From: a virus
IMG/VR virus record: IMGVR_UViG_3300037150_000108
Location: 1 to 58,737 of that record
Reading direction: 5' to 3' (one strand)
DNA length: 58,737 nucleotides
Below are positions 39,795 through 49,083 of this stretch, piece after piece. Made by a program: the position numbers and the translations under genes. Position 1 is the first letter of the stretch; each line of letters begins with the position of its first letter. The notes under the pieces were generated by a model. That model was not told the DNA's origin, searched no databases, and saw only the letters and a list, made by a program, of their open reading frames with translations.

Positions 39795-40016
39795 ATGCCA
39801 GTCACCCGAGAGAATGTAACTGACGTATTCAGCTATCACGCACCGGACGCCGATCAACTCGTTGCATACGAGAAGCTCCGCACCGAAGCGCGGCAGTTCG
39901 CCAAGGCCATCATTGAGTTGGTTCCGGTTTGTGCCGACCAACAGGCTGCACTCCGGCATGTGCGCGAAGCCGTAATGACAGCAAACGCCGCAATTGCCCT
40001 CAAGGGCTCAATCTAG
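39795..40016 (+). CDS. Acb2/Tad1-like cyclic-nucleotide sponge (anti-CBASS/Thoeris)
   Basis: A 73-residue protein matching the small hairpin family that includes Acb2 and Tad1: VFSYHAP near the N-terminus, then YEKLRTEARQFAKAI, and a C-terminal helix AVMTANAAIAL. Acb2 binds the cyclic oligonucleotide signals of CBASS immunity without cutting them; Tad1 binds Thoeris signals. It follows the capsid gene and has AAAGGAG before the ATG, so expression should be strong. Which signal it binds cannot be told from sequence. The match is by recalled pattern. Confidence 0.8.
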   Translation: MPVTRENVTDVFSYHAPDADQLVAYEKLRTEARQFAKAIIELVPVCADQQAALRHVREAVMTANAAIALKGSI

Positions 40017-40022
40017 CGACCT

Positions 40023-40700
40023 ATGAATTTACATAGCCTCCCAACCCGCGACACTCCCCGGCAACTTACGGCGGAACTGACTCGGTACGGGGGGCTGAAT
40101 CCTTTTGGAGGGCCTCACTTCCGCGTGGTGCTGGCGCAGAACGTCAAGGAGCAGACCTTCGGCACCATGCGCAATATGCCAGTCTTGCAGGCAGATGCGG
40201 TAGACGACTGCCCCGAGGTTGAGCCTGAGTCTTTCGCATCTGGCGAGCTCTGGGTGCCGCGCTACAACGAGGAGGGATGGATACTCGAACGCTGGTTCCC
40301 GGCGCATGCATGGGGCACGCAGGCGGAGTGGGAGCAGGAAACCTCGCAGGATGGCGTGACTAGGCTCAAGGGCCAGTACCCGCGGCATGGCGACTACTTC
40401 ATGGTGAACGAGTTCTTCCACAAGTCACAGCAGCCTACCGACTTCTGGAAGGCATGCATCCAGGAATGCCTGCGGTCGCAGGAAGCGATGCCGGGTGATC
40501 CGGCAACCATCCTGAGCAGGAACCTTTACATGCACAGAATCAAGCAGGAGCAGCGTGAGGACGACTACCGCGAAGAGGTCAACCGGCTGCATAGGTCGGT
40601 TGTGGATCCGATGCTGGCAACCATCGGGCGCACGGCACAGTGTTTGCGGGACCAGATCAGAAGTGAGCAGGGTTTTGATTTCCACGTAGCAGCAGGATAA
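40023..40700 (+). CDS. Structural-region protein, connector candidate
   Basis: A 225-residue protein with an N-terminal beta region (GPHFRVVLAQNVKEQTFG) and a long C-terminal helix (EQREDDYREEVNRLHRSVV). It contains ELWVPRYNEEGWILERWFP. The position after capsid suggests a head-completion or tail-connector role, but I recognise no family. The ATG at 40023 has no good ribosome site; no better in-frame start is close by. Confidence 0.6.
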   Translation: MNLHSLPTRDTPRQLTAELTRYGGLNPFGGPHFRVVLAQNVKEQTFGTMRNMPVLQADAVDDCPEVEPESFASGELWVPRYNEEGWILERWFPAHAWGTQAEWEQETSQDGVTRLKGQYPRHGDYFMVNEFFHKSQQPTDFWKACIQECLRSQEAMPGDPATILSRNLYMHRIKQEQREDDYREEVNRLHRSVVDPMLATIGRTAQCLRDQIRSEQGFDFHVAAG

Positions 40701-40724
40701 ATCGCAGCACAAGGGAGAATTGGC

Positions 40725-41906
40725 ATGGCCACAGCAGTGCAAGTACCTTCAGGCATCGGCAACGCGGAGATTGGTGAGGCGCAACGTCTGTTCGCAGAGC
40801 AGGCAGAGGCGAAGTGTCTCGAAGCAATAGAGAATAGGCAGAGCACGCCCTTCACCATCATCAACTTCAATCCAGTGCCTTTGGGGCTGCAAGGCGTGCT
40901 GAAGCAGTACAAAGTCTGGACCCCGGACGACGGCAAGCTGCCTGAGAACGTCTTTCGCGTCGAGCTTGAGTACGACGGCAAGACGCGCCGCGGCCATGTT
41001 CTGACCATCCGTGAGCCGAAGAAAGACGGCAAGATGATCGGCGCGACCGGCACCGGAAACGCCGGCGAAGTCATCCCGCAGCGTGAACCCAAGCTCTACA
41101 TGCCGCGAGAGATTGCCTATTCATTTATGGAGCACTTCTCTCCCGTCTTTACGGCCAATCCTGGGACCATCCTTCCCCCAGCTCCGAAGGATGCACGCAA
41201 GATATTTGGCGTGCTGGTATTTGAGGGCGACATTCACACCTTTGAGAACCTGATGGCCGAGCAAGACCCGGACAAGCAAATCATCAACGTGCCTGTCTGC
41301 CACATCTCAACAGTCGGCAAGACCAGCATCAAGAGCTTCAGGACAGTAGATTTCCGGCTGGATGAGTACCTGCGGCAGATGTTCGCCGGCCAGCGCAAGT
41401 TTGCTGATGCGACGGTCGCGCGCGCCCAGCAGAAGTGGTCGGAGACGCAGACGATTGCCGACATTTCCGACTCCGATCGCGTCTGGTATCGCTGGATGAT
41501 CGACTTAGGCTATGCGCAGAAGCCGAAGCCTGGGGAGAAGACCTGGCTGAACGAGTATCTCGTTCTGAACGAGGAAGAGAAGCCAAACGCCAACCTGCGT
41601 AAGTGCCAAGCCTGCAAGGCGGTTGAGCCGGAGGAGAACACGCCATTCTGCCCACGCTGTAACGCTCCGGTGGACATCTTCCACACGTTCATGATCTTGG
41701 GCAAGCCTGTGGCGGAGATGTGGCTGCAATCACTCAAAGGTGACGAGCGCGAGACCGTCATCACCGAGATGCGCCTGCGCAAGCAGGGCTTTGGCGAGGA
41801 ACCGGAGGCACCGAAGGCGCGCGGCAGCTACAAAGGCCGTGGCAAGCTCGACCCCACGCAGGAGATACCGGCAGCAGACTCGGTTACGCTTCCAGGCGAG
41901 GAGTAA
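40725..41906 (+). CDS. Structural-region protein with zinc ribbon
   Basis: A 393-residue protein with a strand-rich first half (STPFTIINFNPVPLGLQG, FRVELEYDGKTRRGHVL) and a zinc ribbon near residues 297-320 (KCQACKAVE, FCPRCNAP), followed by a Lys/Gly-rich tail. It resembles in style the gene at 42684 (both have a strand IINF/VLNF and YFAYQM-like helices), so the two may be distant paralogues. The likely role is a minor virion or head-vertex protein. Confidence 0.6.
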   Translation: MATAVQVPSGIGNAEIGEAQRLFAEQAEAKCLEAIENRQSTPFTIINFNPVPLGLQGVLKQYKVWTPDDGKLPENVFRVELEYDGKTRRGHVLTIREPKKDGKMIGATGTGNAGEVIPQREPKLYMPREIAYSFMEHFSPVFTANPGTILPPAPKDARKIFGVLVFEGDIHTFENLMAEQDPDKQIINVPVCHISTVGKTSIKSFRTVDFRLDEYLRQMFAGQRKFADATVARAQQKWSETQTIADISDSDRVWYRWMIDLGYAQKPKPGEKTWLNEYLVLNEEEKPNANLRKCQACKAVEPEENTPFCPRCNAPVDIFHTFMILGKPVAEMWLQSLKGDERETVITEMRLRKQGFGEEPEAPKARGSYKGRGKLDPTQEIPAADSVTLPGEE

Positions 41907-41909
41907 GCC

Positions 41910-42647
41910 ATCAATACTTATTTTGACGTGAAGCAGACCGTGCGTTCGCTCATTGGAGACGATGATCCGAACGGCTGGCTCAAGGAAAGCTACCTTGGGC
42001 CTAAGGTCAACTTCGCGTATCGAAGGCAGACGCTTTACATCAAGCGTGCAACCGGCTCGAACCTTGAGAAGATGGTCGAGATCCCCGCGGCGGTCGATCA
42101 GAACTCTCTGCCAACTACGCAGGGGCTGACATCTCTGGCAGTCTTTCAGCAGCCTGGGAACCTGCTTGACGGGCTGTACGAGCCGCTGTACCTGTGGTGG
42201 AAGCCTTCAGGCGCACCAGAGACGTGGTATCGGCTCATCACCGAGAGGAAGACCATCCTTCCCGGCCAGCCGTTGCTGGGGCAGCCAGTTACCTCAACCT
42301 GGTGGGGTTCGGGCATGGGCTGGTGCTGGCGCGGCAACCAGCTATTCGTGACGCCGATCAGCTTCCCGGTGGATTTCCTCGTCGACGGTCGCTTCAACCC
42401 TCCGGCGCTGACGAAAGACGCGGACGTGCTGGTTGTCGACCCCGACATGGAGATATGCGTCACGATGGGCACGATCCCTCTGATCGGGCTTGAATCCGGC
42501 AATGCCGGATATGCCGCAGCTATTTCAGAGTGCGAGGCCTGCGCCGATGACATTGTGGCAAAGATCGTGCGCGGCAAGCAGGGGCAGACGGCGCGCGCCG
42601 GAAGTAATGGTCGCAGGGCTGCAGGATGTGGCTGGTTCTGGACGTAG
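41910..42647 (+). CDS. Head-tail connector candidate with ATC start
   Basis: A 245-residue protein. The best start is an unusual ATC at 41910, giving a product beginning (M)NTYFDVKQTVRSLIGDD, because GAGGAG is correctly placed before it. The next candidate, a GTG at 41928, has no ribosome site. The middle is beta-rich (NFAYRRQTLYIKRATG, TWWGSGMGWCWRGNQLF), and the segment from DADVLVVDPDMEI on is helical. The position between capsid and nozzle genes fits an adaptor ring protein. The family is not recognised. Confidence 0.6.
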   Translation: MNTYFDVKQTVRSLIGDDDPNGWLKESYLGPKVNFAYRRQTLYIKRATGSNLEKMVEIPAAVDQNSLPTTQGLTSLAVFQQPGNLLDGLYEPLYLWWKPSGAPETWYRLITERKTILPGQPLLGQPVTSTWWGSGMGWCWRGNQLFVTPISFPVDFLVDGRFNPPALTKDADVLVVDPDMEICVTMGTIPLIGLESGNAGYAAAISECEACADDIVAKIVRGKQGQTARAGSNGRRAAGCGWFWT

Positions 42648-42683
42648 CCATATACTGGATCGGCAGGGCAAAGGAGCCTCACA

Positions 42684-43460
42684 ATGGCAGTGCAACGGAT
42701 AGGGCAAGTGCGTCGTCTTGCGAGACGACTGGCGGCATGGCTGGACCCTTACACGCAGGAACTACTCGCAGAAGAGAATCGCAGGCGCCGGTTCGCAGAA
42801 GATCAGTTGAGTCTGCGAGGACGTAACAAATTAGAGCACGAGAATTTCCGCTTCAATTTGGAAGTTGAGTCTGAGAAGGGTGGCCCGAGATGCCCAGAGT
42901 TTACCGTGCTCAACTTCACTACCTTCGATTTGCGCATGGATGGACTTCTCAAGCGGTACTCTCTGCCACATGGAAGCGAAAAGTCATTTACTTTCAACGA
43001 CCATGTTTATTTAGCTTCTGTCTTGCGACTGAGAGAACCTCTCATCTACGGGAAGAACGTCGGGGCATTTCAGTGGGGATCGAGCCAGGGCGAGGCTGGC
43101 GCTTATCGGATGGCCGTGACTGTCACCCAAGCGCAGATCGCGGCGGCAATACTGGAGAAATTCAACCAGCGCCCAGTGTGCGGTGCCTTCTGTCTCCCGA
43201 AGGATGCGCGCGAACTTCCCGGCGTCATCGCGTTCATGGGCTCCCCCGACAAACTGCAATACGCTTTGGACTCTGGAGCATTACTTCAGATTCCAGTCAA
43301 GAGCAAGTATCTGCGCGGCAGCGTCGAGATCATGGAAGTGCTTGCGACAGAATACTTCGCGTATCAGATGGCCAATCGCGGCAAGTTGGACGAGGTTGCG
43401 ACGCAGATTCAGACGGAAGATAAGAGGATTGCCGAAGGACGTAAAAACCGGTTGGGCTAA
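42684..43460 (+). CDS. Structural-region protein
   Basis: A 258-residue protein with a basic N-terminal coil (RIGQVRRLARRLAAW), a strand-rich core (FTVLNFTTFDLRMDGLL, FTFNDHVYLASVL) and a helical C-terminus (ATEYFAYQMANRGK). AAAGGAG lies before the ATG. It resembles the protein at 40725 in layout. Probably a virion protein; function unknown. Confidence 0.6.
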   Translation: MAVQRIGQVRRLARRLAAWLDPYTQELLAEENRRRRFAEDQLSLRGRNKLEHENFRFNLEVESEKGGPRCPEFTVLNFTTFDLRMDGLLKRYSLPHGSEKSFTFNDHVYLASVLRLREPLIYGKNVGAFQWGSSQGEAGAYRMAVTVTQAQIAAAILEKFNQRPVCGAFCLPKDARELPGVIAFMGSPDKLQYALDSGALLQIPVKSKYLRGSVEIMEVLATEYFAYQMANRGKLDEVATQIQTEDKRIAEGRKNRLG

Positions 43461-43481
43461 ACTTTCAACAAGGAGATTTCA

Positions 43482-43850
43482 ATGCCAAACGCACTAACTC
43501 TGGTCCAAACCTCGCCGGCCTCGAACCCGGACAAGAACACCGTATCCTGCGCGGTCACTGGGGCTTATACCTCGGGAACCCCTGACCCCTTGCCGCTGGC
43601 GGCGATTGCCGATCCTCAGGAGTTGGTGCAGGTTCCGATGAATACGACTCCGCCCGTCACGCCGCGCTGGTTCGGGTTTTGTGCCGGGTACTATGCCCAG
43701 GTGCAGCGCAGCGTAAGCGCTGGTGTAACCTCCTTCGGCCTCAGATGGTTTGCCGCAGAGGGCAGCGAGCTCGCGTCGGCCAATTTCCCCGCTGCGATCC
43801 TCAATGGGGAAAGCTTCATCGAAATCCTCTGCCAAACCACTCAGCAGTGA
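43482..43850 (+). CDS. Small structural-region protein
   Basis: A 122-residue, Pro/Thr/Ala-rich beta protein with aromatic core positions (WFGFCAGYYAQVQRS). AAGGAGATT precedes the ATG. It lies just before the nozzle gene and could be a decoration or tail accessory protein. Its stop overlaps a very small gene (GTGA). Confidence 0.6.
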   Translation: MPNALTLVQTSPASNPDKNTVSCAVTGAYTSGTPDPLPLAAIADPQELVQVPMNTTPPVTPRWFGFCAGYYAQVQRSVSAGVTSFGLRWFAAEGSELASANFPAAILNGESFIEILCQTTQQ

Positions 43851-43960
43851 TTCGCCGGAATAAATATCGGCTGGAATGGGTGTTTGCTCGGCGTGCTTAC
43901 CAAGCATTCATTTTCCGATCCCACTACGAAGCTCTTCAAAAGTATGGGACCAGCTTCTAA
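43847..43960 (+). CDS. Very small basic protein
   Basis: A 37-codon frame starting at a GTG that overlaps the upstream stop (GTGA). The product is basic and aromatic (IRRNKYRLEWVFARRAYQAF) and ends ten bases before the nozzle gene. Composition is protein-like, but support is limited to coupling and position. Confidence 0.4.
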   Translation: MIRRNKYRLEWVFARRAYQAFIFRSHYEALQKYGTSF

Positions 43961-43969
43961 GAGGCTTAG

Positions 43970-46900
43970 ATGCCAACATGGGCCGGGACACCCGTACCTA
44001 TTGGAAGGATGCTCGGGCAGGTGGATCAGGACGACCCCACCAACCTGCCCGTAGGCTGCGCGGCGGTGTGCCGGAACGTGGACTTCACCAGAGACGCTAC
44101 CGGCGCGGGACTAAGCGCAACCACGCGGGCGGGCAACTCGCTTATTATTCAGGGAGTAAAGTCGCCCGGAACAGGGCTGATTGACTTCCAGTATGAGCCT
44201 GAGTCGGCAGATGATCCATTCTTTCAGCAGATACTCAGGTTCTCCATCACAGGAACCCTCGAACGTGAGTATCCAGTGGGAACAGGCCGGATGCAACCGG
44301 TTCCGGCAGGCATGTTCGTCCCTCCCACACAGAGTCACAAGATCGATGCACAGACGGCCAATCTGGTCTTTTCGTCCTATTCAGACCTGAAACGATCCAC
44401 CGCAGGGTGCTCAGGATACAACCCCAAGACTTTGAACCTCGATCCCTTGGGCATGAAGCCCTATGGGTGGAACTGGGCTCCGGCAACGTATGTCTATGCG
44501 GGCGAGGTGGCAACTCCTTCCATCTCAAACTCTGGACAGCAAGGCAACGGACACACCTACCAGGCGCAGAACTCAGGCTGGACAGCGACAACAGCCCCAG
44601 GTGAACCCGTTTGGCCTCTGACCGAGGGTGGAACGATCCTCGAGGCACCGGTGAAGGCAGGGCAGACCCCGGTTGAGTGGAAAGAGTTGACGATGGTGAT
44701 TGCAAATCGTCTTCCACAACCCGATGCCCCCGCACTTGCACTGGTCTCCGGAGGCTCTTTCCCGGCAAACCGGACAGTCTCAATCCTCCTGACCTTCACT
44801 AATGGCATGGGCGAGACCATCGCCGGGGCTACAGCGACAGTTACAACGACCGGCGCAGGGCAGGCGGTAGACGTCACTATCCCGACTTTGGCGTCTCTGG
44901 CTGGGTGGCTCTCGCAACTCGTTCCCCCGTACTCAATTCTGGGCATGAACGTTTATGAGGCTGACGTGCCTTTCGGCAATCCAGCGCCGGCGCAGTCGTC
45001 GTTCGAGCTGGTTGGGAGCTTCGCACTTGGATCCACCGCAACCGTGACGGCTACAGCAACCGGAGTGGCACCGCCAACCCTCAACAGCGCGCGCATTACT
45101 CCCGGGCAACTGCCTGCGCCGATCGTCGAGCCTGTGCTGACGCGCATCTCGGCAGGGAGCACAGTCGCCCCTCCAGGTGCTCCAGGGCTTTCCCTGCTTG
45201 GCTCTGGCGGTGCATGGCTCTACGCCCCAACCTTCCCGATCAACGTCTTTGTTTTGCTGACGCTAACCAACTCCTACGGAGAAACGACTCCAGGGGCTAT
45301 TTCCTCGATCGCAGTACCCGGGTCAGTCAATTCGGTTGAGGTTTCTCTGGCGGCGAGCTACGGGCCCACAGTAACAGGCGTGAACGTCTATGCTGCAGCA
45401 GTCGAGCCGACTGTAGGCATCCCGCTGACCAGCCAGTTCTACCTGGTAGGCAGCTTTGCGCTTGGGTCAACACCGGTTATCACCTTCGTCGACAACACGC
45501 ATGCAGTCCCTCCGCTGGTCAACACCGCAACCCTCCCGGTTGGAGCTTTTCCCGGTGGGCGAGACATTTGGGTGCGTCTGAGCTATTCGAACAACTTGGG
45601 CGAAACTCCGGTTGGGCCTTCAAACTCTATCCTCAACACGATCGCCAACGATGCGGTTCTGGTCACGCTCTCAGGAGTGGATACGCTTCCCCAGCTTGCG
45701 ACCATCAACGTGTACGAGGCTGACGTTGCCACCGGAGCTGTCGAACCCCCGATAAATGCCTATGCGCTGTTGGGGTCTTTTCCTGTAACTGCCTTGGTTT
45801 TCATCCTGCAAACGGCAGACGGCAAAGGCCCGGTCACGGTGAACGGTACTGGGCCTGGGGGGAATATCGCCGCCGACACCGCCGATGGAGGAATCAATGC
45901 GACTCAGGGCTATCGCTACGCTGTCCCAGCATGGATGAACCGCAACGAGACGGTTTCAGGCTTCACGCCCGCAGCCGCTTCGAAGTACATCGTGGACGAG
46001 GATGGTTGGGAGATTGCCGTCTTCAACGTGCCTATAGGGCCGCAAAACGTCATTGGCAGGCTGATCAACTGGACAGTAGCCGATGGAACCATCGATGGGC
46101 CATTCGCGTGGGTCGGGCAGGTCAACCTGCAGATTCCTTCAGTCGATCAGGTCTATCCCAACTCGTTTCTGTCAGATGGCATCACCATCATCCCAACCGT
46201 CTTCCTCGACAACATCACCACGCATGGCACATTCAACTTTACTGACGAGTTTCTGACGGGGAGCCTTTCGGTTGCGGCCGGAGGCAATAACACGACTGAC
46301 AGACTGACTTTGGGACCTCCTCCGCAGTCGGTGCGCATCGACTACTCAGTTACGGCAGATGCTTTGATCCATGCAGGAGTGGCTGGCTGGACCTCAGGGC
46401 TGGTAATTTCTCTGCGGGGCGACTATGAGAGCTACGACGCTTCAGGCAGCTACCTCCCCATCAGGACAAATTCAGGAGAGGTTTGCTGGGGCATCGTCGA
46501 GTATCGCAACCAAATTTACGCAATGCGCGAGCGGTCGGGGATGGTTGTTGTTCCAGGCACAGGCATGCCAAGCACGTGGGATGTGGTCGCGCGCTGGTCC
46601 GCAGCCAAGGGCAATGGCGTAGGTCCGTGCGGGCCTCGAGCTTTCGACTGCAATGGGCAGTTCATCATCTTTGTGCATCGGTCAGGACTCTACAAATACG
46701 ATGGCGAGAACGCTCCAGACCTGATGAGCAAAGAGATACCGCGGCAGTGGGGTTCAATAAACTGGGCAGCCGCAACCACCATCTGCGTATCGATCGACGA
46801 TGACACGCACACGGTAAGGCTTCAGGTCCCCACCGGCCAGAGCACCGTCCCGAATCAGGAGTTTTGCCTGTCGTATCTCGAGGGCTGGCTGAATCCAATT

Positions 46901-47500
46901 CACTTTTCCACCTTCTCACAGCGGGAAATCTCTCAGGAGGCGGCAAGACGGTGGAGTTTCAACGACGTCTCCGCCTACATCTGCAAGCGGATTTACCGCA
47001 CCGTGCCGAATCCCCCACCATTGCCTTTGGGGCCGGACGGAACTTCGCAGACAGGTTCTGACTTCTATGTCTCGCAACTTGCCTACGCGGCCAATGATCA
47101 GAGCGGCCTGATCAACGCCCGCACGCCCGGGCGATACAACGACAACGGCGCCGGAATCGATTGTAAGTACATGACCCAGAGCGCGGCCGACATGCAGAAA
47201 CAGTGCAAGCCCGAGGGTGTGACCATATCGATTGTTGGCCAGGGCGCGGTCAACGTGAGTTTTCTTGCTGGCAGACAGACCCTCACGGCAAACAAAGCAG
47301 ATACGAAGATTCTGCGGTGCACGCCGATGCAGTTGACTCCAAACGATGAGGACGACTTCACCCGCAGGCCGGACCGCAGGATCTCAACTTACTGGAAAGT
47401 GCTGCTGGACAACGGCGCACAGCCCGACGTGTGGTTCTCGGTCAAGAAGGCGATTGTTTACGTCATTCCCGTTCGGCAGGCGAGGAGCAGCAGCTCATGA
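43970..47500 (+). CDS. Tail nozzle / stabilisation-like protein with repeated fibronectin-like modules
   Basis: A 1176-residue protein. The first 130 residues (PVGCAAVCRNVDF, LIDFQYEP) and the C-terminal 400 residues (WGIVEYRNQIYAMRERSG, FIIFVHRSGLYKYDGE, WINW-like strands) resemble short-tailed phage nozzle or DNA-stabilisation proteins that form a beta-propeller below the portal. Between them, about residues 260-620, are three related modules, each ending NVYxA followed by LLGSF or LVGSF. These modules also occur in the fibre at 707-2230. ATGA couples it to the next gene. The role is inferred from pattern and order. Confidence 0.65.
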   Translation: MPTWAGTPVPIGRMLGQVDQDDPTNLPVGCAAVCRNVDFTRDATGAGLSATTRAGNSLIIQGVKSPGTGLIDFQYEPESADDPFFQQILRFSITGTLEREYPVGTGRMQPVPAGMFVPPTQSHKIDAQTANLVFSSYSDLKRSTAGCSGYNPKTLNLDPLGMKPYGWNWAPATYVYAGEVATPSISNSGQQGNGHTYQAQNSGWTATTAPGEPVWPLTEGGTILEAPVKAGQTPVEWKELTMVIANRLPQPDAPALALVSGGSFPANRTVSILLTFTNGMGETIAGATATVTTTGAGQAVDVTIPTLASLAGWLSQLVPPYSILGMNVYEADVPFGNPAPAQSSFELVGSFALGSTATVTATATGVAPPTLNSARITPGQLPAPIVEPVLTRISAGSTVAPPGAPGLSLLGSGGAWLYAPTFPINVFVLLTLTNSYGETTPGAISSIAVPGSVNSVEVSLAASYGPTVTGVNVYAAAVEPTVGIPLTSQFYLVGSFALGSTPVITFVDNTHAVPPLVNTATLPVGAFPGGRDIWVRLSYSNNLGETPVGPSNSILNTIANDAVLVTLSGVDTLPQLATINVYEADVATGAVEPPINAYALLGSFPVTALVFILQTADGKGPVTVNGTGPGGNIAADTADGGINATQGYRYAVPAWMNRNETVSGFTPAAASKYIVDEDGWEIAVFNVPIGPQNVIGRLINWTVADGTIDGPFAWVGQVNLQIPSVDQVYPNSFLSDGITIIPTVFLDNITTHGTFNFTDEFLTGSLSVAAGGNNTTDRLTLGPPPQSVRIDYSVTADALIHAGVAGWTSGLVISLRGDYESYDASGSYLPIRTNSGEVCWGIVEYRNQIYAMRERSGMVVVPGTGMPSTWDVVARWSAAKGNGVGPCGPRAFDCNGQFIIFVHRSGLYKYDGENAPDLMSKEIPRQWGSINWAAATTICVSIDDDTHTVRLQVPTGQSTVPNQEFCLSYLEGWLNPIHFSTFSQREISQEAARRWSFNDVSAYICKRIYRTVPNPPPLPLGPDGTSQTGSDFYVSQLAYAANDQSGLINARTPGRYNDNGAGIDCKYMTQSAADMQKQCKPEGVTISIVGQGAVNVSFLAGRQTLTANKADTKILRCTPMQLTPNDEDDFTRRPDRRISTYWKVLLDNGAQPDVWFSVKKAIVYVIPVRQARSSSS

Positions 47501-48297
47501 CCTACACTCCACCGGTTGACTATGACCTCATCGAATCTGCCATCAAGGGCAATCACGACTCCCTGCGCGTGCTCTTGCAGAGCTATAGCAAACAGATTCA
47601 GACGCTCAACGGTGCGACTGGGACCAGCGCAACCAACTCAAAGAACGTGGCAGCACCTCCGCAGGGCGCAATCAGCGTGCAGGGCGCGAACGGAGCTTTC
47701 AACTACTCGATCACGCCTCCGGTGCAGAATAATCCGACCGTGCTCTACCACCAGGTCAGTTACTCGCCCACCAAGACCTTTGCGAATGGCGTCGTGACTT
47801 TGCCGTGGTCGACGTCGACCTCAGGGGCAGTCAATGCGCCGGGGCAGCAGATGTTCTTTCGCCTGAAGTCCTCCTACAACACGGTGGTAGCCAATCAGCC
47901 TGTCCTGCACGGTCAAAGCGCAGTGTCTTCAGGACTTGTGTCGAGTGCGGCGATTGCCAACGGAGCAACGCTGGCGCAGACGAATATGGGCATCGTGACC
48001 AGCTCGCAGCAGTCCGGAACCGCGGCGATCAGCATCCACGGCGCTGGGGGGGGTCTGACCAGCCTGACGGCGCTCAAGAGTGGGGTGCAGTCGATCCTGC
48101 CGGCTGCGACCATCGTGGGTGCGGCGCTGGGTTCAAACAACTTCGTAGGCTACGATGGGAAGTCGTACCAGGTGAAGCCGACGCTCGGCGCAGTATTGCT
48201 CGATTCGCTCACGCCGATTGGCAAAGTCACCGTTGGTGGATCTGGCGGCGGCGGCGGGGCGGAGGCTGGTAACTCTGGAAGGATGACTAACGTATGA
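47497..48297 (+). CDS. Fibre-like structural protein
   Basis: A 266-residue protein with a short helical head (ESAIKGNHDSLRVLLQSYSK) and a long Gly/Ser/Thr-rich beta part (GAISVQGANGAFNYSITPPV, ending GGSGGGGGAEAG). The start overlaps the nozzle stop (ATGA). This arrangement fits a tail fibre or fibre adaptor attached through its N-terminal helix. There is no signal peptide, unlike the other fibre genes in the window. Confidence 0.6.
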   Translation: MTYTPPVDYDLIESAIKGNHDSLRVLLQSYSKQIQTLNGATGTSATNSKNVAAPPQGAISVQGANGAFNYSITPPVQNNPTVLYHQVSYSPTKTFANGVVTLPWSTSTSGAVNAPGQQMFFRLKSSYNTVVANQPVLHGQSAVSSGLVSSAAIANGATLAQTNMGIVTSSQQSGTAAISIHGAGGGLTSLTALKSGVQSILPAATIVGAALGSNNFVGYDGKSYQVKPTLGAVLLDSLTPIGKVTVGGSGGGGGAEAGNSGRMTNV

Positions 48298-48638
48298 GTT
48301 GGGAAATTCAGAGTGAGTCGGTGGATTTGGCTGAGGGAACCCACAGGTTTCTGCTCATCAATCGGAGCGTGATCGACCGCTCAGGAAACGCTGCAACGCA
48401 TGAATTTACCATCATCCTGGGAAGCGGAGCGGACGGTAGTTCCTGCCCCCACTGCCAGCAGCCAGTAAGCCGAGGATTGAGTTTGGGCGAGGATGGCAGT
48501 TTGGCGCACCCAGAATTGGGGGAGTTGAAGCCTTTTGACATGGTGAAGGCCCACCTTGCGAAATTGGATGCTTTCCACGCCCGAATGGCAGCCTATGCGA
48601 AACGGCACGGCGCCACCGTCTACAAAGGGCCAAAATGA
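48294..48638 (+). CDS. Hypothetical protein
   Basis: A 114-residue protein with a beta-type N-terminal half (SVDLAEGTHRFLLINRSV), one CxxC pair (CPHCQQP) and a helical C-terminal half (AHLAKLDAFHARMAAY). It is coupled by ATGA to both neighbours. No family recognised; probably a virion or tail-assembly accessory. Confidence 0.6.
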   Translation: MSWEIQSESVDLAEGTHRFLLINRSVIDRSGNAATHEFTIILGSGADGSSCPHCQQPVSRGLSLGEDGSLAHPELGELKPFDMVKAHLAKLDAFHARMAAYAKRHGATVYKGPK

Positions 48639-49069
48639 TGAAGGTTCGAAATTTAGAGCCGCGTGACCTTCCGCGCGTGTGGAGGATGGCAGCCGCGCAG
48701 AACAGACGCGATGGAACAAGCTACCCTGTCCCGGAGATCTTTGAACTGGACGAATCCAAGCCCGGATTCGGCAACCTAGTCCAGAACGTGCCTCTGGCGC
48801 TAGTCACAGAAAACAATGGAAGAGTCGTCAACTGCCATATTTTTACGCGAACCATAGAAGTAATGGGCTGGGGTGGAGGGCGTGACAATCACGAAATCTC
48901 TGCCGCCCACATTCCAATGGCCGCAGACTTTCTCAAACGCCGTGGCTATGACAGTTTGCTCGCTTTGGTGCCGAAACTGAGGGCAACAGATGCGCAAAGT
49001 ACACTGTTAGAGACATATGGGTTGCACCGGGTCGACAATCGCTTGGCAATGTATTTCAAAGAACTCTAG
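48635..49069 (+). CDS. GNAT-like acetyltransferase
   Basis: A 144-residue protein with the overall layout of the GNAT fold: VRNLEPRDLPRVWRMA (first strand and helix), a central strand pair (LALVTENNGRVVNC), a region like AAHIPMAADFLKRRGYDSLLALV, and a final LETYGLHRVD. The acetyl-CoA loop (QxxGxG) is not clear, so the protein could be a degenerate member. GNAT-like genes in this position occur in other short-tailed phages. Substrate unknown. Confidence 0.55.
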   Translation: MMKVRNLEPRDLPRVWRMAAAQNRRDGTSYPVPEIFELDESKPGFGNLVQNVPLALVTENNGRVVNCHIFTRTIEVMGWGGGRDNHEISAAHIPMAADFLKRRGYDSLLALVPKLRATDAQSTLLETYGLHRVDNRLAMYFKEL

Positions 49070-49083
49070 GGGAGACGCCAGCG

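Noticed and set aside
39180-39959. Open frame of 259 codons on the minus strand
   Set aside because: Antisense to the capsid and Acb2-like genes, no start signals.
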